Assembly: GCA_037954665.1 (NCBI GenBank)
Contig: JBBMOL010000018.1
Coordinates: 5,828,001-5,892,000 of the forward strand
DNA: 64,000 nucleotides
Reading direction: 5' to 3'
Source of the DNA: Laguncularia racemosa
Taxonomy: Eukaryota; Streptophyta; Magnoliopsida; Myrtales; Combretaceae
Shown here piece by piece: positions 36,361 to 47,842 of this stretch. The translations under genes and the position numbers were made by a program. A model generated the notes under the pieces. It was not told where the DNA came from. It was given only the letters and a program-made list of their open reading frames with translations, and did not search any database. The first letter of the stretch is position 1. The number at the start of each line of letters is the position of its first letter.

Positions 36361-37921
36361 CTAAAAAATAGAGTAATGATCAACAAATCAAAAAATTGCT
36401 CCGTACTATAGCAACTTTTTAGTACGGTTGGGTAAAAAAAACCTATCAAACCAGAATTAAGCTGAATCGTAAATTAGGTTTAAACAATTTTTTTAAATTA
36501 AAAAATTATAAATTAAATTAAATCTTAAAAAGTAAAAGAAAAAAATAGTAATAGAAATTGAGAATATATATGACTAAGAAAAAGGATTCAATAATGCCTA
36601 TTTCAATTCCTTCTCTTATTTGGTATTTATCTAATAACTTACATCTTTTCTTATTTCATATTTTTGTTTATTTACTGATGCAGAAATCATAATTATCTTA
36701 AGAGAGATAATACAACCTTTTTAAATATATCAAATAAGTATCGAAGATGATGAGTGATATTACAGAAATGATAATAAGTTAAATATTTTTATTTCAAGTA
36801 CAACTTTTCATAACTTATTAACACTTATATAAAAAATTAATAATATATGTAAAAATAGTTCGAATTATGAATCAAACTGGACTAAATCATTTTTTTTTTT
36901 AAGTTTGAAAAATTTACAAATCAAATAGTATAATTAAGTTCAATTTAGGGAAAAAAAAAAACATTTTGTGGGAAATCTACTAGACATGAATCTATTTTGT
37001 ACTCGTGTAATAGAGTAGGTTAGTAATGCTGGAGATAATAGCGGCCATTTCCCTCGGAGCATCAATTTGTCTGCCGAAAATATAGAAGGGCTCCGTATAG
37101 ATTGAAAATAAAATTAAATAAGCACATTTTAGAAGATGCTAAATGATAGAACTCAGCTGTAGAATTCTAGAAATTTCAACAAAGAACACAAACTAAGGAC
37201 TACAACCAGTGCGACAGTTGAACTTACGTGAGCAAATTGCTCAGAACAACTTGATTTCCAGAGGAAGCTACGAGGAAAAATAACCAGCTGCCTCTTCCCA
37301 CCAGCCAACGTCCAATTCATATCCCAAACTCTTCTAGAAAAAAAAAAAAAATCTTGTAACTAACTCCAGCTAGACATGTCACATCAACATGCTTTATTCT
37401 CATATCAAACTTGCCACATAAGCAGCTTTTATTCCCACACCAGACATGCCAAATCAGCATGCATACTTACTCCACCAATTACAACACACTCACTTATTTA
37501 CATAGACTACTCACTTATTCATTCACAGCTAATAATACTACACACAACACCACAACAAGTAGTATTTTTATTAAATTTGAATCTCCTGGAGTAGGCATGT
37601 TTAATAGGCGCAGTAGCCCTTATCGTATCACTAACAGGAGCAAAATACCATTGGTCAAAGAACTTAGCCTCGTAAATAATGATGCTACTAGCCACTTAAA
37701 AAAAAAAAACCCAGAAAATAATACCTTAAACCATGGCTGAGTACATGCTGCTGCACCGAAAATGTGTGACCATGGAACTTCTTAAGCACCTGATCACATG
37801 CCTGAAGTGGTTGCTTTGGTGCAAGAACACCAAGGCAGCAAGTTCAACAATCAATAAAACGAAACGAGACTGAGCTGCCCAACAAGCAAAGAACAAACTG
37901 CTGTATGGTACATACTAAACA
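36361..37921. other. Gene-free spacer with AT-rich and minor repeats
   Basis: 36,361-36,970 is AT-rich and has AACCAGAATT and AATCAAACTGG motifs like decayed hAT-type elements, but I cannot set its ends. 37,374-37,460 holds about two and a half imperfect copies of a ~36-bp unit (CATGTCACATCAACATGCTTT, TGCCACATAAGCAGC, ATGCCAAATCAGCATGC; first given in part). The rest may be 3' non-coding sequence of the gene fragment at 37922. No clear coding region. Confidence 0.45.
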
Positions 37922-38094
37922 TCAAGTCACCTTGCATATGTATTGAGTCCACAATTTTCTATCCACTGCATTCAATTGAGGGTGATGCTGCTCTCGCCGA
38001 TCAGGTACAACGTCTTCATTCTCATTGCAGAAAGATCTTATTAAGTTAACAGTAGGTTGAACTACTTGCTCATCCGAGGATTTATCTGATGAAC
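37922..38094 (-). pseudogene. Exon-like fragment of an unrecognised host gene (3' part)
   Basis: The minus strand shows a good acceptor (ATCTTTCAG, then GTTCATCAG at 38094) followed by an open frame with normal plant-protein composition: SSDKSSDEQVVQPTVNLIRS, then FCNENEDVVPDRREQHHPQL, then NAVDRKLWTQYICKVT and stop. I do not recognise the family. The exon at 45103-44772, on the other side of the Ty3/gypsy element, ends in a good donor and points towards this one, so they may be neighbouring exons of one broken gene. The phases do not join cleanly, which suggests indels. Confidence 0.45.
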
Positions 38095-38200
38095 CTGAAA
38101 GATGAAGGATCAATTTCAATAAACTATTTATATTAATCAAGGAAAAACCCCATAGCAGAAAGTATAAGGTAAGTATAGAGTTATATCAGAGGGTATACCA

Positions 38201-38856
38201 TGATGGAGACAGGGGACACACGGCCTGAACACACGGCCGTGCATAGAGACCATGTATCCCATTCAGAGTTCACAGACGTATACACGGCTTCATTACACGG
38301 CCAGGAGGTGACCGTGTATCTCGACCGTGCATCCGTTGCTGAGTTCCACAGATGTATACACGGCTTCCTTACACGGCTAGGAGACGACCGTGCTTCGCGA
38401 TCGTGTCTTCAGTCAGATGTCCACAGAAGTATACACGGTCCCCATACACGGCCGTGTATCGTGACCGTGTACTCGATCAAGATCTCAACAGAGACGAACA
38501 CGGCTTCCTCACACGGCTGGGAACATGACCGTGTATCTAGCCACGAATATTCACAGAGCCATACACGGCTTACATACACGGCCGTGTATGAGACCGTTTA
38601 TGACGCGTATTTTAATATTTCTTCCACGTGTACGTATAGATTTTCCCCTTTTAGATATTTTACGGGGCCATATAAATACTCTTTTGTCAGATAGATTAGG
38701 GTTACGTTTTGAATATACATTTGAATACACTTTGAGAGAGAGTTTTCTCTAATTTCCGGGTTGTGCGCAACCTAATTTGCATCAAAGCGTGTGTCTTTGT
38801 TGCGTGAAACCAATCCAATCTCGGATTCGTTTCATTTTTGCTTCCGCGCTGCGTCA
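38201..38856 (+). repeat. 5' LTR of the Ty3/gypsy element (656 bp)
   Basis: The U3 part is an array of five to six modules of about 66-77 bp. Each contains GTATACACGGCTTC-like and GACCGTGTATC-like motifs, with twelve ACACGG hexamers in all and several CCGTG complements. A TATA box CATATAAATACTC lies at about 38,669. The AGAGAGAGTTTTCTCT block near 38,736 and the U5 end TGCGTCA follow. The open frame across the LTR is a by-product of the repeats. Confidence 0.95.
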
Positions 38857-38859
38857 GTT

Positions 38860-38871
38860 TGGTATCAGAGC
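38860..38871 (+). other. Primer-binding site, initiator tRNA-Met
   Basis: TGGTATCAGAGC, three bases after the LTR end; an exact match to the usual plant tRNA-iMet primer site. Confidence 0.9.
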
Positions 38872-38890
38872 AAGGTAATTTCCTGCGGAG

Positions 38891-41800
38891 ATGTCGGCTA
38901 ACGACGGTGTTGACGGCGGTCATGTCCTTGACGGTGTTCAAGATGCGAGGTTTCAAGGGAACCATCAATGGGTTCCTAGGGCTGAGTTCGACGCAATGTA
39001 TCAGAAGGTCGAGCGTATGGAACGGCATCTTGATGACTTGATCGAGCGTTTCGATGCTCTGGTGGTAGACCCCAATAGGGTTGGTGGAGCCGGCCGAAAT
39101 CCACCACGTGTGGTGGAGGAATTCGGTGGGCGCGTCATCCGACCTGTTGTTGAGAACAGGTGGGGGCGTGTGGAGAGTAAGGAGTCCAGCGGAGAAAGTG
39201 ATGATTCGTACGGAAGTAGGCCACGGCGAGGACGTAGTGGAAGAGGTGGTGGTCATCGGATGGCTCCTCATGGAAACTACCCTAGAGAAGGTGAGCACAG
39301 GAGGAACCGTGGGGGTTATGATCACGGGGATGGCGGAGACTACCGGTTAAAGGTTGATATTCCTTGGTTCGATGGCAGTCTCAACATCGAAGGCTTCCTC
39401 GATTGGTTAGCGGAAGTGGACCGGTTCTTCGACTACATGGAGATTCCCGAGGATCGTCGGGTAAGGCTGGTGGCGTGCAGGTTGAAGAGTGGTGCTTCGG
39501 CATGGTGGAAGAGATTGCAAAGTAGGAGGCAGCGGGAAGGAAAGCACCCGGTGAGATCATGGTATCGCATGAAGCAGCTACTGCAACATGACTTCCTCCC
39601 GCCGGATTATGAGTAGATATTGTTCCAACAATATCAGCGGTGCCGCCAAGGACAACGTTCCGTGCACGAGTATACGGCGGAGTTCATGAGGCTAGCAGAA
39701 CGAAATGATTTGAGGGAGAGCGAGGGTTAGCAAGTTGCGAGGTATGTAAAAGGGCTTAAATTACAAATTAAAGATAAAATTGGGGTGACGATGGTGAGAA
39801 CCCTCGTTGAAGGAAAGAACTTGGCTCTCCGAGCTGAGCTTGTGTTACAGGAGCAAGGGAGTAGATACGGGGGAGGACGGAAAGGGTATGTAGGCGAAGC
39901 TGTAGGTGGTAGTAATCGGCCGATACTTGAGAAAAGTCGAGTTACACCATACAAACCAAATGAGGATGTGTCTAGGAGGGAAGAGAAATATGAGGGGAAG
40001 AAGTCGATGGAGCCGAAGGGAGCACCAAGGCAGAATAATCCCTATGCCAAACCCATATTGGGTAAGTGTTTCCGATGCAACCAACCGGGTCATCGGTCGA
40101 ACGAATGCCCAGCGAGGAAGAGTGTCAACATCCTCGATAGGGAAGATGATGAGGAAATTTGCTGTAAACCCGATGGGGAGGGAGAGTACTATGAGGAAGA
40201 AGAAGAAGCAGCGAAGCCGTCATATGTAATTCGGCGCATGATGCTCACTCCAAAGCAAGAAGAGTTCATGTAGAGGCACCAATTGTTTCGTACACGGTGT
40301 AAGATCATGGGAAAGCTATTTGAGTTGATTATAGACAGCGGCAGTTGCGAGAACATCATAGGAAGGGAGGTTGTAACACAACTGCAGCTGCCCGTTGAGA
40401 AGCACCCGAATACTTATACTATTGGCTGGATCAAGGCCGCCGAGAAAATTGCAGTTAATGAGAGATGTAGGGTACCTTTCTCAATAGGGAAGTACCGTGA
40501 CGAAGCATTCTGCGACATTGTAGACATGGATGCTTGTCACATGTTGTTTGGGAGGCCATGGCAGTTCGACGTGGACGCGCAACACGCGGGCAAAGAAAAT
40601 GTCGACCGGTTGGAGAAGGAGGGTGTGAAGTACACCTTATTACCATTGAAGAGGGAAGGACGTGTTAAAGGGAAGAAGGTTGAGAGTCGCTCATTCTTAA
40701 CTGTCACTCAATCCGAGAAGGAAGTGATAGACGACTTGAAGGAATCACGAATAGTGCACGCTCTCATCGTGAAAGGAGTGACCGAAGGAGGGGAGGAACT
40801 TGATAGAGAAGTGCCAGGGGTGGTGAAAGATCTTCTTGAAGAGTTTAAGGAAGTGATCCCAGACGACCTACCCGAGGGACTACCCCCTTTGAGGGATATT
40901 CAACACCAGATAGACCTGGTGCCTGGGGCTAGTCTCCCAAACCTCCCGCATTACAGAATGAGTCCAAAGGAAGCCGGGATTCTCCAGGAGAAAATCCAAG
41001 AGCTTTTGGACAAAGGTTTCATCCGGGATAGCCTAAGCCCATGTGCGGTTCTGGCATTGTTAACTCCCAAGAAAGATGGGAGCTGGAGGATGTATGTTGA
41101 TAGTCGAGCTATCAACAAGATTACCATAGGGTATAAATTCCCTATACCTCGCATTGAGGATATGCTGGCCCGTTTGAGTGGCGCTACTATCTTCTCCAAG
41201 ATAGATTTGCGGAGTGGCTATCACCAGATTCGAATTCGTCTTGGAGATGAGTGGAAAACGGCATTTAAGACCAAGGAGGGGCTATATGAGTGGCTAGTGA
41301 TGCCATTCGGGCTGAGTAACACACCGAGCACCTTCATGAGAGTCATGAACCAGGTATTGAAGCCTTTCAATGGTTGTTTTCTTGTAGTGTACTTTAATGA
41401 TATTTTGATATATAGTAAATCCGAAGAAGAACACTTAGAACATTTAAGGTGTGTGTTGTCTACATTAAAGGCGAATAAGTTGTTCGCTAATCTAAAAAAG
41501 TGCACGTTTCTGTCGAGACGATTGTTGTTCCTGGGGTTTGTGGTCAGTAGTGAGGGAGTGATGGTGGATGACGAGAAGGTAAAGGCAATTAGGGAATGGC
41601 CTGTTCCAAGGACTGTAACGAAATTGAGAAGCTTCCTCGGCTTAGCCAGTTTCTACAGAAGGTTCATTAGGCATTTTAGTACTGTTGCTGCACCCTTAAC
41701 CGAATGCCTAAAGAAAGGAAAATTCCAATGGGACGAAGAATCCGAATTGAGCTTCATGAACTTGAAGCAGAGATTGTGTAGCGCGCCTGTACTAGCTCTA

Positions 41801-43501
41801 CCAAACTTTGAAAAATTGTTTGAAGTGGATTGTGATGCTAGTGGGGTCGGAGTTGGTGCGGTACTATCACAGGAGAAAAGACCAATAGCCTTTTACAGTG
41901 AGAAGTTGTGTGAAGCAAGGAGGACCTGGTCTACCTATGATAAGGAGTTCTACGCCGTGGTAAGGGCCCTTAAAGTGTGGGAGCACTACCTGGTCGGGAA
42001 GGAGTTCATCTTGTATTCGGATTGTGGGGCTCTTAAGCATTTGAGTGGTCAAACCCGAATTAGTAAGGATATGCACGCCAGGTGGATTGAGTTCCTGCAG
42101 AGGTTTCCTTTCAGGTTGATGCACAAGTCAGGTGTGCAAAATAAAGTTGCGGACGCCCTGAGTAGAAGAGCGAATGTCCTACTTACTTTGAGTACAGACA
42201 TTATCAGCTTTGAGAAGTTAAAGGAACTGTACGGGAATGATAGCGACTTTAAGGACACTTGGATTAAGTGTGCTAACAGGGAACCGTGCGATGACTACCA
42301 TATATATGATGGGTACTTGATGAAAGGGAACCAGCTGTGCATTCCTGAATCTTCTTTGCGGGAAAAGCTTATCAGGGACTTGCATGGTGGAGGATTGGCG
42401 GGACATATGGGTAGAGATAAGACCCTAGCTGCAGTTACCGCCAGATACTTTTGGCCTCGGTTGAGGAGGGATGTGTATCGGATTGTGGAGAGGTGCTACA
42501 TTTGTCAGGTGTCTAAGGGGCAATCCCAAAACACTGGTCTATACACTCCTCTCCCCGTGCCTTCCAACATTTGGGAGGATTTGTCGATGGACTTCACACT
42601 GGGTTTGCCTCGTACCCAACGAGGTGCTGACTCTGTGTTTGTTGTAGTTGACAGGTTCTCCAAGATGGCTCATTTCATTCCATACCGGAAGACCGCTGAT
42701 GCACGGGCTATTGCACGGTTGTTCTTTAAGGAAGTGGTGCGGCTGCATGGAGTCCCAAAGTCGATTACGTTAGATAGGGATAGCAAATTCCTTAGTCACT
42801 TTTGGAAGACCCTCTGGTTTATGTTTGATTCCTCCCTGAATTACAGCAGCACCGCTCATCCTCAAACCGACGGACAGACCGAGGTGACTAACAGGACCCT
42901 CGGAAACCTCATCAGAAGCATTTGCGGTGAGAAACCGGGACAGTGGGATCAAGCATTAGCTCAAGCCGAATTCGCTTACAACAGTTCTGTCTACCGAACC
43001 ATTGAAAGGTCTCCATTCTCGGTGGTATACATAAAGACACCACACCATGAGCTGGATTTGCTCAAATTACCCAAGGACATGGGGGGTGATGTAGCGGCTA
43101 AACATATGGCGGAGCAACACCAAGCCACTACTGAAGAAGTTAAGCGAAAGATAGAGGAATCCAACACACGGTACAAGGGGGATGCAGATAAGCATAGACG
43201 GTAGAAGCTCTTTGCAGTTGGCGATCAGGTAATGGTTTACCTGCGGAAGGAGCGATTCCCCGTAAGGAAGTATGGGAAACTTCAACCCAGGAAGTACGGT
43301 CCCTATGAAGTTGTGCGCAAGATCAATGACAACGCATATGTCGTACAACTCCCGAAAGATATGAATATATCTTGCACTTTCAATGTAGCGGACTTGTCAC
43401 CTTTTCATGCAGATGATACTCCTCTATATCCGGACGAGAACTCGGGGTCGAGTTCTCCATTGGTGGGGGAGAATGATGGAGACAAGGGACATGCGGCCTG
43501 A
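38891..43501 (+). pseudogene. gag-pol polyprotein of the Ty3/gypsy element, four in-frame TAG stops
   Basis: A single reading frame runs from ATG 38891 to TGA 43501, interrupted by TAG at 39614, 39728, 40271 and 43202. There is no frameshift. Gag: [20 protein letters not shown] and ASAWWKRLQ (about 39,360-39,530), zinc knuckle CFRCNQPGHRSNEC (40067-40108). Protease: [13 protein letters not shown] (about 40,327). Reverse transcriptase: [11 protein letters not shown] (about 41,093), SGYHQIRIR, and active site YFNDILIYS with Asn replacing Asp (codon 41396-41398). RNase [19 protein letters not shown] (about 41,818). Integrase: H-H-C-C zinc finger (about 42,381-42,515), catalytic blocks [18 protein letters not shown] and [15 protein letters not shown], then a GPY motif (RKYGPYEVV) after the last TAG. 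No chromodomain is visible. The frame ends 28 bp inside the 3' LTR. Dead as read. Confidence 0.9.
43460..43473 (+). other. Polypurine tract
   Basis: TTGGTGGGGGAGAA directly precedes the 3' LTR start TGATGG. It is also translated as part of the polyprotein C-terminus. Confidence 0.85.
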
Positions 43502-44129
43502 ACACACGGCCGTGCATAGAGACCGTGTATCCCATTCAGAGTTCACAGACGTATACACGGCTTCATTACACGGCCAGGAGGCGACCGTGTATCTCGACCG
43601 TGCATCCGTTGCTGAGTTCCACAGATGTATACACGGCTTCCTTACACGGCTAGGAGACGACTGTGCTTCGCGACCGTGTCTTCAGTCAGATGTCCACAGA
43701 AGTATACACGGTCCCCATACACGGCCGTGTATCGTGACCGTGTACTCGATCAAGATCTCAACAGAGACGAACACGGCTTCCTCACATGGCTGGGAACATG
43801 ACCGTGTATCTAGCCACGAATATTCACAGAGCCATACACAGCTTACATACACGGTCGTGTATGAGACCGTTTATGACGCGTATTTTATTATTTTTTCCAC
43901 GTGTACGTATAGATTTTTCCCTTTTAGATATTTTACGGGGCCATATAAATACTCTTTTGTCAGATAGATTAGGGTTACGTTTTGAATATACATTTGAATA
44001 CACTTTGAGAGAGAGTTTTCTCTAATTTCCGGGTTGTGCGCAACCTAATTTGCATCAAAGCGTGTGTCTTTGTTGCGTGAAACCAATTCAATCTCGGATT
44101 CGTTTCGTTTTTGCTTCTGCGCTGCGTCA
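43474..44129 (+). repeat. 3' LTR of the Ty3/gypsy element (656 bp)
   Basis: Same length as the 5' LTR with no indels; 16 substitutions by eye. Several lie in the CG-containing motifs (CACGG to CATGG or CACAG), consistent with cytosine methylation and deamination. Confidence 0.95.
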
Positions 44130-44771
44130 TACTAGATGTAGCTTCCGTTGCATCAACATTGTGGATGCCCCAGCCAAACAATTTCTGCATTCTACACATC
44201 CGCCTTTTCTCAGAAATGAAAAATGTCACGTCACTCTATAAGGCATTGCCAGGTTAACTCTATTCCAAATACCCAAAATGAGAACCTATGAAAGCATTGG
44301 CAAGTAAAAAGGAACACGCCTTTGCACTCCATCATGGCAATCTCCAGTAATGAATTACTAAAGCCAGGAATTTCTCAAACCAAGACTTGCTTATGAAATG
44401 AAAATTTAAGCTCGGAACTGACCAAATTATCTAATTAGAAAAAGTGACACCTCCCAATCTGCTCTTCCACTACTTCTTTTCCCAACCAATCACCTACTTT
44501 CTTAGAACCACCGTAACCAAGTACTCACAGACTGACGTATAAATTTCTACGAGCATGTGAGAGATAAAAATGTGCATACCAACATTATCTAGAGCAACCA
44601 TCTACATTACATTATCCTAACTAAGATAAGAACGTTGAAAATTGAAATCAAGATGGTCCAACCCATATAAATCGCTTTTAGCTTACCAACCAAGCACAAC
44701 TTAGCAAATCACATGTGGATCATAGATTCATTTCTCCAGTTATGTCCGTTTTCAATGAACTTTTTACTTAC

Positions 44772-45103
44772 TTGACGGCGAACAAGTCTTCATGTATTAG
44801 CTTTCACATTGTCAATGGATTCTTGTAGCAAAACCTTGAGCTCATTCCTGCTTGTGGATCTCAAAAGATTATATATATTTTCTCTGAAATAATCGTTACT
44901 ACATTTACTTCCATTGTTGTCACCAACTTCAGACAAGTAGACCCTCAAAAACTTTGCAAATTCTCGGACACCAACCGCCTGCAACGGACCTCGAGAGTAA
45001 TCAGCATTAGCCTTTTATATGTCAAAGACTTCATTAAGCAACCCTGAAACAACTTGCTAGGGGGAACTCCAGACTGGGCATACAAACTAAGGTATTGCTT
45101 GAT
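44772..45103 (-). pseudogene. Exon-like fragment of an unrecognised host gene (5' part)
   Basis: On the minus strand an acceptor (AATCTTTGGCAG, then ATC at 45103) and a donor (GTCAA, then GTAAGT at 44771-44766) bound the segment. It starts in one frame (IKQYLSLYAQSGVPPSKLFQ) and continues in another (ANADYSRGPLQAVGVREFAK, FLRVYLSEVGDN, LLRSTSRNELKVLLQESIDN), so a one-base indel has occurred. There are also in-frame TAA and TGA codons; the TGA, just before RLVRRQ, would be one step from CGA. The family is not recognised. The flanking 44,135-44,771 looks like intron into which the Ty3/gypsy element inserted. Confidence 0.5.
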
Positions 45104-45644
45104 CTGCCAAAGATTAAACCATGCAAGATTCTGCTAATAGCATCTTATGCATTTGACAATGGCTAAAGTAGAGAAGCCATTGCATAAAATATATGAAACT
45201 AGGAGAGAGATGATTGAAGACGAAATAAAGTATAGAGGACAACCAATGGAGAACCCAAAGTGACCATATGAAATGTGGGTTCCAACCTAACACTGCTGAA
45301 AACTTAGTGTGGATTCAGAGCAAAGATAAAGCTTAATGTAAAATAGATCGTGCTGCCAAAATGAAATTGCCAGTTTCTACGTGAGCTAATCTCACCATGG
45401 CAAAAGACTGAAATGGAGCATTATAATTAAATACTATAAAAGATCAATCAACTATAGAGTAGAGCTGAAGTGCCACCTATCAGAGATCTACTTTCAATCA
45501 GAGCTTGCTCAGATGGAAAGCGAACTCGACTCAACATATCAATTAAACATCGTAGCAAAAATTAACATTTCGAATCAGGAAATTTTCATAAAGATTTTGA
45601 GACGAGAACATATTGAGTACGTAAAGACCTATGCTTTTCTCAGG

Positions 45645-45702
45645 TTATTAGGATGTACTCTATTTGATTCTCAACCAGCATAAAATCTTGAAGAAGAAAT
45701 AG
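45645..45702 (-). pseudogene. Tiny DUF247 fragment (counterpart of 23501-23830)
   Basis: GGTTATTAGGATGTACTC and CTATTTGATTCTC match 23503-23563. The sequence then jumps to the equivalent of 23967. Both sides of the missing ~403 bp in unit A carry AAGAAATAG (23555-23563, 23958-23966), and a single copy remains here (45694-45702), so the loss was a deletion between short direct repeats. Confidence 0.75.
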
Positions 45703-46335
45703 TTTTAGGTTTTGAGTCTCAAAACAATTCTAGCTATGCTTAATTGGTGCAAGAATTTTAGGCTGAAATCCTAATATATCTCTCTCCTGTATTCGTGTTT
45801 TTTTTTTTTTCAATGTACTAATGCTTGTTTATGTTTTATTAAAGAGTTGAAAATTTTAAATTTGACCAACCAAGCAATTATTTATAAGAAGAAGTTATTA
45901 ATTATTTCTAAAAAAGATTCTTTACTTTATATATATATATATATACTTAATTTATAGGGGTTGCTCTAGACGATGCATATAATGCTTTTGTTTATTTCTT
46001 TTTAGAAAAAAATTGTTATATATATATATTTTTTTAATTTCTTCATGTTTACATTTACAGAAAGCAATAATTTATTTTCTTTTTCAATTATTAAAACCAC
46101 AAACCACAACTTTTTAATCATTTAATAATGGTTTTTTATGCGAATTACACAGGTTAGTTGATTGTGGCCATTGACTAGGGTGGAGTAGGATTAAAGACCA
46201 CTCAAGTCATGCAAAAACATAATAGATTGAATCAACCAAGATAAGTTTTAGCAAAAAAAGGGGATTAGAGGTTGAAGATGAAGTCGCACATGATGTAGGA
46301 GCATGTCACTTAATTTGACAAGCCTAGCACATGCA

Positions 46336-47842
46336 ATTGCTTACCTTTCATTTGATTCGAGCTCGGTCCCTCCTTTGCAAAATCCTTCAATTGACCACTT
46401 AGCTAGCGACATTTCTTAGTCATGTGTTAACGAAAAATTTCTTTGAAACTTGAAATTGACCTAAGCCAATTTTAGGCCCAAAATGGGCTTTAGCCTAATA
46501 GTTTCTAGAAAATTGATTTTTCATCTTGGGTAACAAATGAGTCTAATAAACATATGTAAAAATAATTTATCAAAATTAAATTAGTTTGGCAAATTTTTAA
46601 GCTTTGGTTCATTCATTGTTTTACTTGCATTAAAATTGATTTTCACATAAAACAATTAATTTAAGCCCAAATAAAGCACCATTTTAAGCCACATTTCTCT
46701 TAGCCTGATATTGTTTTATACTATTAAGAATGAGTGTGCTAGGTCAAGCCCATGAAAATTATTTCAATTAAAATGAGTGTTATTTACTAAAGATTCAAAA
46801 CCTGTCAAATTGTGTATGTATGTTTGGACTATAAAAAAAAAAATCATTTTTAACTCTAAAAATTACTTGTCACCATAATGGCTTATTTTTCACAACCCCC
46901 CTCCCTTATTTTTTTTTTTTTTGTCTTTTCCAATTTTCTTATTTTTTGGATTTTCTTCACTTTTAAGGTTCATTTGAATTTTTGACTTAAAAAAAAAAAA
47001 CTATTCTAAATATAGGTACAAAATGGGGTTTTGATATCCAAATAGGTGTTTGATTGGGTCCTAACGATTCCATGTTTTCTAGTTAATCGTATTTGATATC
47101 AAAAGAGCCAAGCTATTCTCAAATAAGTCCTAACTAATTGCTATTTAAGCAAGGACTGGTACAGGGGCTGAAGGAGTCCAGAATGCCCATAATCATATAG
47201 ATCGAACGAATTAATAGAAGAAATAGCCGTTGGATTTTCCTGCACAGCTTGAAATGAAGCATGGGAGGAACTACAACAAAATTTGGTAGAAGTGCTCATA
47301 GATACAACTCTTTAGGCAGTTATTGAGCGATTAATTGAACTTGTACATATATATGCGCTATCATCTTATTCTCATCTAACTTAATTTTCTTGTATTCTTA
47401 GGCATTACATTTGCAGTTTATTGTCAGTGATCACTTGTGTATTTCGTTTGTTAGAGCTAAAACTTATTATCAACAAAAGTGGTATAAAGTCCTCGCCTTG
47501 GTAACATTATGTGATTATGGAGATGAGGGAACAGCCTCAACTCATACTTTTCATTTTCCTGCAATTATTTTTATTAATTATTGCGTTATTCGTTATTCAT
47601 TCATTTGTTTAGTGTTTAATTAGCATGAACACCAGTCTTTCAATGGGATTAACCACCTTCAATTCCTCTTCTTTTAATATTGTAATAGTAGTTGGCCAAA
47701 AAACAAAAAAAAATTGCTTGAAAATTGATAAGCTTTCATGAATGTCAATAAAGCCCAATTCACCCACCTCTTGGATTCCTATTCTAGAAATTTATTTATT
47801 TATTTCCTGTAATTAAATCCAAAATTTATTGGTTTAAAAGAG
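46336..47842. other. Unit B-specific segment, no recognised gene
   Basis: About 1.5 kb with no counterpart in unit A, where the flanks meet near 25,100-25,155. It is AT-rich with short poly-A/T runs. The open frame at 47,411-47,623 has no recognisable motif. It may be an insertion in B or a deletion in A; I see no LTRs or inverted ends. Confidence 0.4.

Larger units (their letters stand above)
38201..44129 (+). mobile_element. 5.93-kb Ty3/gypsy LTR retrotransposon, fairly recent
   Basis: Two LTRs of exactly 656 bp (38201-38856, 43474-44129), both starting TGATGG and ending GCGTCA. Flanks TACCA (38196-38200) and TACTA (44130-44134) are a one-mismatch target duplication. A tRNA-iMet primer site and a GGTGGGGGAGAA polypurine tract lie in the expected places. 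I count 16 LTR differences by eye (15 transitions), about 2.4%; at an assumed 1.3e-8 substitutions per site per year this is roughly 0.9-1 million years (inference). One long gag-pol frame is interrupted only by four TAG codons. It lies between two exon-like host fragments. Confidence 0.95.

Noticed and set aside
38200..38752. 164-aa and 75-aa open frames in the 5' LTR, and equivalents at 43407-44025
   Set aside because: They are by-products of the repeated, stop-poor U3 modules; both LTRs show them and they lack protein-like composition.
47411..47623. 70-aa frame in the unit B-specific segment
   Set aside because: No motif, no counterpart, AT-driven composition.
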